In this document: positions 25,000 to 32,902 of the stretch, piece after piece
Numbering within the stretch: the first letter of the stretch is position 1
How the letters are laid out: the number at the start of each line of letters is the position of its first letter
Assembly: GCF_018449795.1 (NCBI RefSeq)
Contig: NZ_JAAVVE010000024.1
Span: 1 to 59,730, forward strand
DNA length: 59,730 nt
Direction: 5' to 3'
Origin: Sphingomonas sp. dw_22
GTDB taxonomy: Bacteria > Pseudomonadota > Alphaproteobacteria > Sphingomonadales > Sphingomonadaceae
Translations under genes and position numbers: made by a program
Notes under the pieces: generated by a model
Database searches by the model: none
Told to the model about the DNA's origin: nothing
The model's input: the letters and a program-made list of their open reading frames with translations, nothing else

Positions 25000-26073
25000 G
25001 TGGCGACGCTTCCCGAACCCACGTCCGAACCGGTAATCGCAAGCCTCAAGCCCTATTATTGCGAGTTGCGGGCCGGACGGACGATTGCCTGGTGCAAATG
25101 CGGCCGATCGAAGCGCCAGCCCTATTGCGACGGCCGTTCGCACCTGGGCACCGGTTTCGAACCGATGCTCTACACCGTCGGCGACGAACCGGAGGAAGTG
25201 CTGCTATGCGGCTGCAAGCACACCGGCACCCCGCCCTTTTGCGACGGCACGCACAGCAACCTGCCCGGCGGCTATCGCGGCGACGACCGCAGCGATGAAC
25301 ACCGTGCCGCGCTTCGCCGTGCCGAATCCACTGCGGACGGCGTGCGGCAGCTCGACGCGCAATGCTATGTCGTCGCGCCCGCCACGACCCGGCCGCGGGC
25401 ACCGGGCTTCTGGATCCGCAAGATCATCGCGCCCTCGCTTGGCGCGCAGCATCAGTCGCAATTCTATATGGAACTGGGATCGGGCAATTCACCCGTCCTC
25501 GCCGCGGGCGATCGCAGCGTCATCCTGTTCGTCGCCAAGGGCGAAGGACAAGTCGAGATTTCCGGCCGGCCCTTCGCACTGGCCGAGTCGGACGGCGCGC
25601 ATGTGCGTGCGGGAGAGGCCTTTCGACTGACCGCGGATCGCCCGATGGTCCTGTTCGTATCGGCGCTGCCCGCAGCGGAAGCGCTCGACACGCTGGACAC
25701 CATGCCGACGAATTTCGACGAGCGTCATCCCGATCGCGTGCGCGGAGTGGACGAAGCCCAGCGTTCGGAGATGGGGCCGCGCTATTTCCAGATGCTGGTC
25801 GACAAGAGCGTGGGATCGACCGACGCCGCGCAGTTCATCGGCCATATCCCGCCGTCACGCGCGGAGATGCACCGGCACCTTTACGAAGAGGCGCTGATCA
25901 TCCTGTCCGGCGCGGGGATCGTCTGGAACGACGAAAGCTGCGCGCCGATAGCCGCCGGCGACGTGCTGTTCCTGCCGCGCAAACAGGCGCATTCGCTGGA
26001 ATGCACGCATCCCGACGGAATGGACGTGGTCGGCGTGATCCATCCGGGCGACAACCCGGGCATCAACTATTAG
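25000..26073 (+). CDS. Double CDGSH iron-sulfur domain fused to a double cupin
   Basis: The protein has 357 residues from GTG 25000. Residues 15-90 hold two CDGSH-type cluster motifs, CKCGRSKRQPYCDGRSH and CGCKHTGTPPFCDGTH; each offers three Cys and one His to a 2Fe-2S cluster. The rest is a bicupin: the first barrel (about 140-220) lacks clear metal ligands, and the second has MHRHLYEEALIILSG and HSLEC, giving His-His-Glu and a distal His. Fusion of these two domain types in one chain is uncommon. A redox or oxygenase role in the island's pathway is plausible but unproven. It follows marR-2 by 6 bp and meets the class V aminotransferase tail to tail. Confidence 0.82.
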   Translation: MATLPEPTSEPVIASLKPYYCELRAGRTIAWCKCGRSKRQPYCDGRSHLGTGFEPMLYTVGDEPEEVLLCGCKHTGTPPFCDGTHSNLPGGYRGDDRSDEHRAALRRAESTADGVRQLDAQCYVVAPATTRPRAPGFWIRKIIAPSLGAQHQSQFYMELGSGNSPVLAAGDRSVILFVAKGEGQVEISGRPFALAESDGAHVRAGEAFRLTADRPMVLFVSALPAAEALDTLDTMPTNFDERHPDRVRGVDEAQRSEMGPRYFQMLVDKSVGSTDAAQFIGHIPPSRAEMHRHLYEEALIILSGAGIVWNDESCAPIAAGDVLFLPRKQAHSLECTHPDGMDVVGVIHPGDNPGINY

Positions 26074-26076
26074 GTC

Positions 26077-27261
26077 TTACGCGAGCAGCTCGCGATTGTC
26101 GTTGAGCGCGCCGATCAGCCGATCGAGATCGCCCGCGTCATTGTAGAAGTGGAAGCCGGCGCGGAGATTGCCGTCGCGGTGCGACGTGACGATCTGGCGC
26201 TCGATCAGCCGGCGCACCAGCGCGTCGGCATCGGTCGAGCGTATCGCGATCATCGGCCCGTGCGCCGCGATCGGCGTGGCGATCTGGAAGCCCTGTTCGG
26301 CGAAACGTTCCAGGGCGAGCGCCGTCAGCGCGTTCACCTGTGCCTCGATTGCCTGCGGACCCAGTTCCAGGATCATTCCGAGGCCGGCATCCGAGGCATA
26401 GCAAGGCAGCACCGGTGGCGTGCCCGCCTGGAAGCGGGACGCCGTGTGGCTCGGCTCGTTCTCGAAGATGCTCATCGCGCCGATCCGCTCCTGCGCGAAC
26501 CAGCCGCTCATCGTCGGCACCAGCTTTCCGATCAGTTCGCGCCGCGCATAGAAATAACCGATCCCGGCAGTGCCGAGCAGATATTTATACGTGCCGCCGA
26601 CGACGAAATCGACGCCGAGCGCCTTCACGTCGATCGTCTCTGCGCCGAGCGACTGGAAGCAATCGAGGATGACGAGGGCGCCATGGCGGTGCGCCATCTT
26701 CACGATTTCGCGCACTTCCTCATCGAGCAGCCGGCCGCCGTGGCGATAGCAGACACGCGACAGCGCGACGACGGCGGTGCGCTCGTCGATCGCCCGCTCG
26801 AAATGCTCCAGCGGGATGCGGCGATCTCCGTCTTCCTCGATGTGCTGCACCACCGCGCCGCGCGGCGCCTGCGCGTGCCAGATCTGGCCGCTGGTCGGGA
26901 ATTCATAGTTGCTGACCAGCACCCGGTTTCGCGGGCCGGAGAAGTCGAGCGCGCTGGCGAGCGAATTGATTCCCGAAGAGGCGGAACCGGTGACCGCGAT
27001 CTCGTCCGGCTCGGCGCCGATCAGCCGGGCCAGCTTGCCGCCAAAGGCAAAGGAGCGCTCCACCCAGGCGTCCCAGTCCGCGCCCACTTCGATCCGCCAC
27101 GCCATATAATCGTGGATCGCCGCCTGAACGCTGTCCGCCAGCAGCCCGTAGGAACCGCTGTTGAGATAGGCGAGCCGTGGCAGCGCAGCAAAGCGCATGC
27201 GTACCTCGCTGAAGCGGGTTTCCAAAGTTTCTTGTGCAGGTGCGGAATCGAGGCTGGACAT
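26077..27261 (-). CDS. Class V aminotransferase-fold PLP enzyme (isopenicillin-N-epimerase/cysteine-desulfurase-like)
   Basis: The protein has 394 residues. It has RLAYLNSGSYG at the N-terminus, VALSRVCYRHGGRLLD, the cofactor Asp in VILDCFQSLGAETIDV, and the Schiff-base Lys in VVGGTYKYLLGTAGIGYFY. This is the broad class V group (selenocysteine lyase, epimerase, kynureninase relatives). Kynureninase-specific sequence around the Lys (WCSYKYLN) is absent, so I do not call it KynU. There is no signal peptide. It is divergent from the amidohydrolase operon across a region with an island-type operator. The substrate is unknown; an amino acid released from the island's substrate is a reasonable guess. 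Confidence 0.82.
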   Translation of the reverse strand: MSSLDSAPAQETLETRFSEVRMRFAALPRLAYLNSGSYGLLADSVQAAIHDYMAWRIEVGADWDAWVERSFAFGGKLARLIGAEPDEIAVTGSASSGINSLASALDFSGPRNRVLVSNYEFPTSGQIWHAQAPRGAVVQHIEEDGDRRIPLEHFERAIDERTAVVALSRVCYRHGGRLLDEEVREIVKMAHRHGALVILDCFQSLGAETIDVKALGVDFVVGGTYKYLLGTAGIGYFYARRELIGKLVPTMSGWFAQERIGAMSIFENEPSHTASRFQAGTPPVLPCYASDAGLGMILELGPQAIEAQVNALTALALERFAEQGFQIATPIAAHGPMIAIRSTDADALVRRLIERQIVTSHRDGNLRAGFHFYNDAGDLDRLIGALNDNRELLA

Positions 27262-27281
27262 TCTCGCGCTTATAGAATTAT

Positions 27282-27293
27282 TTTAAGTTTATA
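27282..27293. promoter_or_regulatory. Island-type operator TTTAA-GT-TTATA
   Basis: A near-palindrome with central GT in the 79-bp gap between divergent genes (starts at 27261 minus and 27341 plus). Short direct repeats TTATAGAATT and TTATAGCAATT flank it. One mismatch from the best sites. Confidence 0.5.
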
Positions 27294-27340
27294 GCAATTC
27301 CGCCGAACCGGTGGATTGCCAAAAAAAGGGGGCTCCTTCG

Positions 27341-28735
27341 ATGCGCTTGTCCTGCCTTCTACCCACCGGCCTGCTCCTCGCCACCGCGCTAAGCACGCCG
27401 GCACTGGCCCAACGCATTGTCGAGCCCGGCCAGCCTGCGCAGCCTAGTCCGCGAGTCGCTGTGCCCACCGTGATCCACGCCGGCAAGCTGATGACGGAAC
27501 CGGGCAAGCCGGTCCTGACCCAGGCCACGCTGGTCACCCGCGACGGCAAGATCGAGTCGGTACGCAAGGGCTATCTGAGCCCCGCCGAGCTCGGCCTGCC
27601 GGCCACCGCCCCGGTGATCGACCTCACCTCGAAGTTCGTCCTACCGGGTTTCATGGACCTTCATGTCCATATCACCGGCAGCGGCATGCTGAGCAGGCAG
27701 GGCGGCTTCGCGATGCGCGAAGAAGATGCGTTTTTCGCGCTGAACGGCGCCGCCAACGCTTCGGTCACGCTGCAGGCCGGCTTCACCACCATTCGCGATC
27801 TCGGCGCGCCCAACGGGGCGATCTTTGCATTGCGTGACGCGATCAGCTTCGGCCTCGTGCCGGGTCCGAAGATCATCGCCGCCGGCCAGGGAATCAGTCC
27901 TACGAACGGCCATGGCGACTCACATAATCTCAAGTCCGCGTTTCTGGACGCCGAGGCTCTCAGCAATCCGAACGTCTGCGATGGTGCGGACGATTGCCGC
28001 CGTGCCACGCGCAACCAGATCAAGCTGGGCGCGGATGTGATCAAGGTGCACGTCACGGGAGGCGTGCTCGATCCTTCGGACGCCGGAACCGAGCAGCAGT
28101 TCACCGATGAAGAGCTGAAGGCCATTGCCGATGCCGGGCATTCGATGGGGCGCAAGGTGACCACCCATGCGCACGGCAAGGCGGGCATCGATGCCGCGAT
28201 CCGCGCCGGCTACGACTCGATCGAGCACGCGATGTGGGCGGACGAGGAAAGCCTGCGGCTCGCAAAGGCGCACGGAACCTACATTATCCCCACGGTCTGG
28301 CCGATCAGCTATGTCGGGACGACACCGGAGCAGGTGATGAAGGGGCCGATGCGCAACCTCAATCCCAACTCCCTCGCCAAGCTGTTCAAGCTGGGCGACC
28401 AGCCCAAGAAGATGGTGCGGCTCGCCATCAGGATCGGCAACAAGATCGCGCTGGGCACCGATAGCGGCATCGCGCCGCACGGGACCAATGCCCAGGAAAT
28501 GCTGGAATATGTCGACGCCGGCATGACCAACGTCGAAGCGCTCAAGACCGGCACGGTCAATGCCGCGGAGGCAGCGGGCCTGAAGGACCGTGGCCGGCTC
28601 GATCCCGGCATGGCGGCGGACGTGATCGCCTTGGACGCCGATCCCGTCGCGGACATCAGCGCGGTGATGCATGTCGATTTCGTGATGCGTGACGGCATCG
28701 TCTTCAAACAGGCTGGCAAGGAGGTCAAGGAATGA
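27341..28735 (+). CDS. Secreted metal-dependent amidohydrolase (imidazolonepropionase/prolidase-like), first
   Basis: The protein has 464 residues from ATG 27341 with a Sec signal peptide LSCLLPTGLLLATALSTPALA. The metal ligands of the amidohydrolase superfamily can be read in order: HVH in DLHVHITG, a Lys for carboxylation in GADVIKVHVTGG, His in THAHGKAGID and SIEHAMWADE, and Asp in LGTDSGIAPHG. It should be a periplasmic or surface hydrolase of a cyclic amide or of a dipeptide or amide bond. The next amidohydrolase starts inside its stop codon (ATGA), so the two act together. Confidence 0.87.
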   Translation: MRLSCLLPTGLLLATALSTPALAQRIVEPGQPAQPSPRVAVPTVIHAGKLMTEPGKPVLTQATLVTRDGKIESVRKGYLSPAELGLPATAPVIDLTSKFVLPGFMDLHVHITGSGMLSRQGGFAMREEDAFFALNGAANASVTLQAGFTTIRDLGAPNGAIFALRDAISFGLVPGPKIIAAGQGISPTNGHGDSHNLKSAFLDAEALSNPNVCDGADDCRRATRNQIKLGADVIKVHVTGGVLDPSDAGTEQQFTDEELKAIADAGHSMGRKVTTHAHGKAGIDAAIRAGYDSIEHAMWADEESLRLAKAHGTYIIPTVWPISYVGTTPEQVMKGPMRNLNPNSLAKLFKLGDQPKKMVRLAIRIGNKIALGTDSGIAPHGTNAQEMLEYVDAGMTNVEALKTGTVNAAEAAGLKDRGRLDPGMAADVIALDADPVADISAVMHVDFVMRDGIVFKQAGKEVKE

Positions 28736-30114
28736 GCGGGACCGCAAAACGCTTCGTCATGGGAATCGCCGCGAGCGCGATCGCCCTGGCTCTTGCCGCG
28801 CCGGCAATGGCCGAAGACTATATCATCGACAATGTGACGCTGGTCGACGGCACCGGCCAGCCCAACCAGACCGGCATGTCGATCGGCGTCGACAAGGGCA
28901 AGATCACCTTCGTCACGCCGACCTCGGTCGCGCCGAAGGTGTCGGGCGTGCACATCGACGCCAAGGGCAAGTATCTGATGCCGGGCATGATGGACGTGCA
29001 CATCCATCTGAAGGGCGCGCGCGGGCCGGCGGGCGGACCCAAGCTCGACGCGGCGGGTGCGCATCTTGCCGGGCTGCAGGCGCTGGCAAGCTATCTCTAT
29101 TCGGGCGTGACCACGGTCTATGACGCCGGCAATGTGCCCGAGCACATCTTCGGCCTTCGCGCCGAGGAGCGCGCGGGCAAGATCCTGTCGCCGCGCATCT
29201 TCGCCACCGGCTATATCGCGACGTATCCCGGCAGCCATGGCGACAGCGGCGGCCTCTCCATCGACAACTGGACCGAAGACAAGCCCAAGCTGGTCAAATA
29301 TCTCGAGGAGCAGAAGCCGGACATCCTCAAGCTCACGCTCGAGGAACATGGCTGGGGCACGCGTCCGCTGATCCCGCTGCTGCCGCTCGATCTGATGCAG
29401 GAGATCATTCTCGAGGCAAATCGCCATGGCATCCGTACCACCGCGCATACTTCGAGCGAGTTGCGCGCGACCGAGGCGATCTTCGCCGGGATCGACAGCT
29501 TGGCCCATCCGGTGATCCAGGGTCCGATCACCGACGAATTCGCCAGGCTGATGGGGGCGAAGAAGATGCCGGTGGCGACGACCCTGACGATCGGCGAGGG
29601 CTATAGCCGGCTGGTCGAGCATCCCGAATATCTCGATCAGCCGCTGTACCAGGCTTCGTACACGGCAGCCGAGATCGCCGAGATGCGCAACAAGACCGCA
29701 CCGGCGTGGAAGGATCGCGGCTGGACCTGGTGGATGAAGCTGATGACGCCGATCGCGCAGGAGAACATGCGCAAGATCGATGCCGCGGGCGGCGTGGTCG
29801 CCATCGCGACCGACCAGACCATCGGGCCGGCGGTACATCGCGAGATGGAGCTGATGCAGGCGGCCGGTGTGCCCGCCAGGAAGATCGTCGTCATGGCGAC
29901 TCTCAACGGCGCCAAGCATCTCGGCAAGGACGATGTGCTGGGATCGATCGAGCCCGGCAAATATGCCGATATGGTGCTCCTCAACGCCGATCCGACCGCA
30001 GACGTCAACAATGCCAAGCAGATCGTCTGGGTGATGAAGGCCGGTCAGCTCATCGATGAGGACAAGCTGCCTCTCGGCGGCGGAAAGCGTCCGCTGCGCC
30101 GTACCCAACCCTGA
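28732..30114 (+). CDS. Secreted metal-dependent amidohydrolase, second
   Basis: The protein has 460 residues. The signal peptide is FVMGIAASAIALALAAPAMA. Ligand motifs: HIH in DVHIHLKG, Lys in PDILKLTLEEHG, His in TTAHTSSEL and SLAHPVIQG, Asp in IATDQTIGP, and the usual closing motif GKYADMVLLNADP. It overlaps the first amidohydrolase by 4 bp and is followed by a strong hairpin. The pair are paralogues and probably hydrolyse related amide or dipeptide substrates outside the cytoplasm; the specificity is unknown. Confidence 0.87.
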   Translation: MSGTAKRFVMGIAASAIALALAAPAMAEDYIIDNVTLVDGTGQPNQTGMSIGVDKGKITFVTPTSVAPKVSGVHIDAKGKYLMPGMMDVHIHLKGARGPAGGPKLDAAGAHLAGLQALASYLYSGVTTVYDAGNVPEHIFGLRAEERAGKILSPRIFATGYIATYPGSHGDSGGLSIDNWTEDKPKLVKYLEEQKPDILKLTLEEHGWGTRPLIPLLPLDLMQEIILEANRHGIRTTAHTSSELRATEAIFAGIDSLAHPVIQGPITDEFARLMGAKKMPVATTLTIGEGYSRLVEHPEYLDQPLYQASYTAAEIAEMRNKTAPAWKDRGWTWWMKLMTPIAQENMRKIDAAGGVVAIATDQTIGPAVHREMELMQAAGVPARKIVVMATLNGAKHLGKDDVLGSIEPGKYADMVLLNADPTADVNNAKQIVWVMKAGQLIDEDKLPLGGGKRPLRRTQP

Positions 30115-30122
30115 CGTTTTCC

Positions 30123-30153
30123 GGGCCACGTCCTCAGCCCAAGGACGTGGCCC
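30123..30153 (+). terminator. 12-bp stem hairpin after the amidohydrolase pair
   Basis: GGGCCACGTCCT pairs perfectly with AGGACGTGGCCC around a 7-base loop, followed by CCCTGTTTT. It may end transcription or trim read-through into the aminotransferase gene 26 bp further on. Confidence 0.65.
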
Positions 30154-30178
30154 ACCCTGTTTTCCGCAAGGATTTTTC

Positions 30179-31351
30179 GTGCCCAAGCTCGCACGCCGCA
30201 TTACTGAAACGTCGAAGAAGAGCTTCGGCATGTACGCCCGCGCCGCCGCGCTGGGGCCTGCGGGCGACGATCTGATCCATCTCGAACTCGGCAAGCCGAT
30301 CCACGACACGCCGCAGCACATCAAGGACGCGGCGATCGCCGCACTCCGTGCCGGCAAGGTCCATTATGGCGACCTGCAGGGCGAGCCCGAGTTTCGCGCC
30401 GCACTGGCGAACAAGCTGACTGCGTTCAACGGGCTCGATTATTCGCCCGGCGAAGTGCTGGTCACCAATGGTCTTACCCACGCGTCGTTCGCAGCCTTCC
30501 TGGCGCTGGTCGATCCCGGCGACGAAGTGATCCTGCTTGAACCCTATTATCCCCAGCATCTCGGCAAGATCGAGCTGGCCGGGGGCACGGTCGTCACCGT
30601 TCCGCTCGATGCAGAGGCCGGCTTCTCGATCCGCGCCGACTGGCTCGAGGCGGCGATCACTCCACGCACCAAGATGATCGTGCTGGTCAACCCGTGCAAT
30701 CCCACCGGGCGCGTCTATTCGCCCGACGAGCTGATGGCGCTGGCCGACGTCGCCATCCGGCACGATCTGTTCGTCGTTTCCGACGAAGTCTATGAATTCA
30801 TCACTTTCGACGACCGGCGGCACACCAGCATCGCTTCGCTGCCGGGCATGCGCGATCGCACCGTCTCGATGTTTGCCTTCACCAAGTCGCACGCGATGGA
30901 CGGCTGGCGGCTCGGCTATCTCGCCGCCGACGCCGCGCTGATGCCGGGCCTGATGAAGATCACCGCCAACGATGCGACCCACGTCAACACCTTCATCCAA
31001 TCTGGCGGCCTTGCCGCGGTGACGGCGGGCGATGGCGATGCGGCGGAAATGGTGGCGGATGATCAGGGCAAGCGCGACCTGCTGGTCCGCGCATTGAACC
31101 AGATGCCGGGCGTGCGCTGCGCGCCGCCCGAGGGCACGATCTATGCCTTTCCGGACGTGCGAGGAACCGGTCGCTCCTCGCAAGCGCTGGCCGATGCGCT
31201 GCTCGAGGAAGCACGCGTGGTAGTGGAAGCGGGCAGCTTTTACGGCGCGGCCGGCGAAGGTTATCTCCGGCTCTGCTTCGGCTCGGTCACCCACGCGGAA
31301 CTGGACGAGGCGATTACCCGGCTCAGCCGCTTCTTCAATACGCTCGCCTGA
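30179..31351 (+). CDS. Class I/II pyridoxal-phosphate aminotransferase
   Basis: The protein has 390 residues from GTG 30179 with AAGGA upstream; the longer open frame to 30056 runs back through the hairpin and is rejected. Motifs: HLELGKPIHDTP, LVNPCNPTGRVYSPDEL, VVSDEVYEFITFDD, and the cofactor Lys in AFTKSHAMDGWRLGYLA. It belongs to the aspartate/aromatic aminotransferase fold type I. It would make a 2-oxoacid from an amino acid, possibly a substrate for the oxidoreductase at 15528-19180. It ends 6 bp from the convergent permease gene. Confidence 0.87.
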   Translation: MPKLARRITETSKKSFGMYARAAALGPAGDDLIHLELGKPIHDTPQHIKDAAIAALRAGKVHYGDLQGEPEFRAALANKLTAFNGLDYSPGEVLVTNGLTHASFAAFLALVDPGDEVILLEPYYPQHLGKIELAGGTVVTVPLDAEAGFSIRADWLEAAITPRTKMIVLVNPCNPTGRVYSPDELMALADVAIRHDLFVVSDEVYEFITFDDRRHTSIASLPGMRDRTVSMFAFTKSHAMDGWRLGYLAADAALMPGLMKITANDATHVNTFIQSGGLAAVTAGDGDAAEMVADDQGKRDLLVRALNQMPGVRCAPPEGTIYAFPDVRGTGRSSQALADALLEEARVVVEAGSFYGAAGEGYLRLCFGSVTHAELDEAITRLSRFFNTLA

Positions 31352-31357
31352 ACTACC

Positions 31358-32734
31358 TCAGGCGCTCGCCCGGTTCGCGCGCCTCCACACCAGATAGGCC
31401 AGCGAGATCAGCGCCAGCCAGGGCACGCCGACGATCCACGCGATGTTCCAGAACTGCGTATCGAGCCCCATGGTGATCAGGATCGCCGCAAGCAGCACCA
31501 GCCCGGCGATCTGCATATAGGGAAAGAACGGCATCCGGACCTTCAGATCCTCCGCCTTGTGGCGCCGGCGGAAGCTCAGATGGCTGAGCAATATCGTCAT
31601 CCACACGATGATCGCGCCAAAGATCGCGATGCCGAACAGATAATTATACGCAAGCGGCGTGAGCTTGGAGAGGCCCGCCGAGAGCAGGATGCAGGCCCCT
31701 GACACCAGGATCGCCGCGACCGGCGTACCGTTCGGGCTCAACCGGCCGAGAAAGGCCGGTGCATAGCGGCCGCGTGAGAGGGAAAACAGCATACGCGAGC
31801 AGAGATAGATGTTGGTGTTCATGCTGGAGAGCGCCGCGCTGACCACCACGAAGTTCATGATCCCCGCGGCATGGGCGATGCCGCTATAGGCGAGCACGCG
31901 GACGAACGGGCTTTGCGCGACCACCTTCGCGCCGGATTCGGTCCAGGGGACGAAGCTGACCACGATGGTGAGCGCGAGCACGTAAAAGAGGAGCAGCCGC
32001 ACCGCCATGGTCCGCAGCGCCGCCGGGATCGCCTTTTCCGGCTCGCGGGTCTCGCCCGAGGTGACAGCGATCACTTCGATCCCGACGAACGAGAAGATGC
32101 CGATCAGCACCCCCATCCAAACGCCCCAAAAGCCGTTGGGCATGAAGCCGCCGGGCAGGCCGACGAGATTGTGGAAGCCAACCGGCTTCATGCCCACGCC
32201 GAAGATCGCGCTCAGGCCGAGCAGGATGAACAGCACGATCGCCGCCACCTTGATGAAGGCGAACCAATATTCGAACGTACCGAAATCGCTCACCGAGCGC
32301 GAATTCACGTAAAGCAGGATGAAGGCGAAACCGAGCGACCAGGCCCAGATCGGCACGTCCGGGAACCAGTAGGTCATATATACGCCAGCGGCCACAGCCT
32401 CGCCGCCGATCGCGATCACCTGCGCCATCCAATAAGTGTAGCGGACCATGAAGCCCGCCCAGGGATTGAGATAGGTTTCGGCATAGGTGCCGAACGATCC
32501 CGCGCTCGGATGCATCACCGCCATCTCGGAAAGGCTGAGCACCATCACCACCGCGGCGAAGCCGGCGATCAGATAGCTGAGCACCACCGCCGGGCCGGCA
32601 TAGTTGATCGCGATGCCGCTGCCCATGAACAGGCCGGTGCCGATCGCGCCCCCCAGGCCGATCATCACGATCTGCGCCTTGCCGAGCCCCTTGGCGAGCC
32701 CCTGTTCGCGTTCGGCGATTTCCTGTTCCTGCAT
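31358..32734 (-). CDS. APC-superfamily amino-acid permease
   Basis: The protein has 458 residues from ATG 32734, with a GGAGG ribosome-binding site; a longer frame to 32797 is less likely. It has about 12 predicted membrane helices. Family marks are GLGGAIGTGLFMGSG in helix 1 and SLSEMAVMHPSAGSFGTYAE, typical of the amino-acid transporter (AAT) group that includes proline, aromatic and GABA permeases, and GIEVIAVTSGETREPEKAIP. It should import an amino acid by proton symport across the inner membrane. Two island-type operator sites lie between it and the divergent M14 peptidase gene. Confidence 0.9.
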   Translation of the reverse strand: MQEQEIAEREQGLAKGLGKAQIVMIGLGGAIGTGLFMGSGIAINYAGPAVVLSYLIAGFAAVVMVLSLSEMAVMHPSAGSFGTYAETYLNPWAGFMVRYTYWMAQVIAIGGEAVAAGVYMTYWFPDVPIWAWSLGFAFILLYVNSRSVSDFGTFEYWFAFIKVAAIVLFILLGLSAIFGVGMKPVGFHNLVGLPGGFMPNGFWGVWMGVLIGIFSFVGIEVIAVTSGETREPEKAIPAALRTMAVRLLLFYVLALTIVVSFVPWTESGAKVVAQSPFVRVLAYSGIAHAAGIMNFVVVSAALSSMNTNIYLCSRMLFSLSRGRYAPAFLGRLSPNGTPVAAILVSGACILLSAGLSKLTPLAYNYLFGIAIFGAIIVWMTILLSHLSFRRRHKAEDLKVRMPFFPYMQIAGLVLLAAILITMGLDTQFWNIAWIVGVPWLALISLAYLVWRRANRASA

Positions 32735-32801
32735 GCGCGACCTCCGGCTCTTCGATGCGGCTTCGCCTATCGATAACACCGGTTGCCGCCGCCGCAATTA
32801 G

Positions 32802-32813
32802 TTTAAACATAAA
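32802..32813. promoter_or_regulatory. Island-type operator (minus strand TTTAT-GT-TTAAA)
   Basis: Plus strand reads TTTAAACATAAA, 68 bp upstream of the permease start. One mismatch from the perfect palindrome seen elsewhere. Confidence 0.5.
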
Positions 32814-32867
32814 TTATTTTGCGGTGCCCCCTTCAGAGGCTGGACATCTGCGTCATGATGCAATTAC

Positions 32868-32879
32868 TTTAAACCTATA
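32868..32879. promoter_or_regulatory. Island-type operator half-site (minus strand TATAG-GT-TTAAA)
   Basis: Plus strand reads TTTAAACCTATA, 24 bp before the ATG of the M14 gene. One arm is perfect, the other diverged. Confidence 0.45.
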
Positions 32880-32902
32880 TCATCGCGGATAGAGGGGGAG
32901 TT

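Noticed and set aside
26077..27261. Kynureninase, which would make a KynB-KynU-anthranilate route
   Set aside because: The Schiff-base region reads GGTYKYLLGTAG, not the kynureninase WCSYKYLN type; only the general class V fold is supported.
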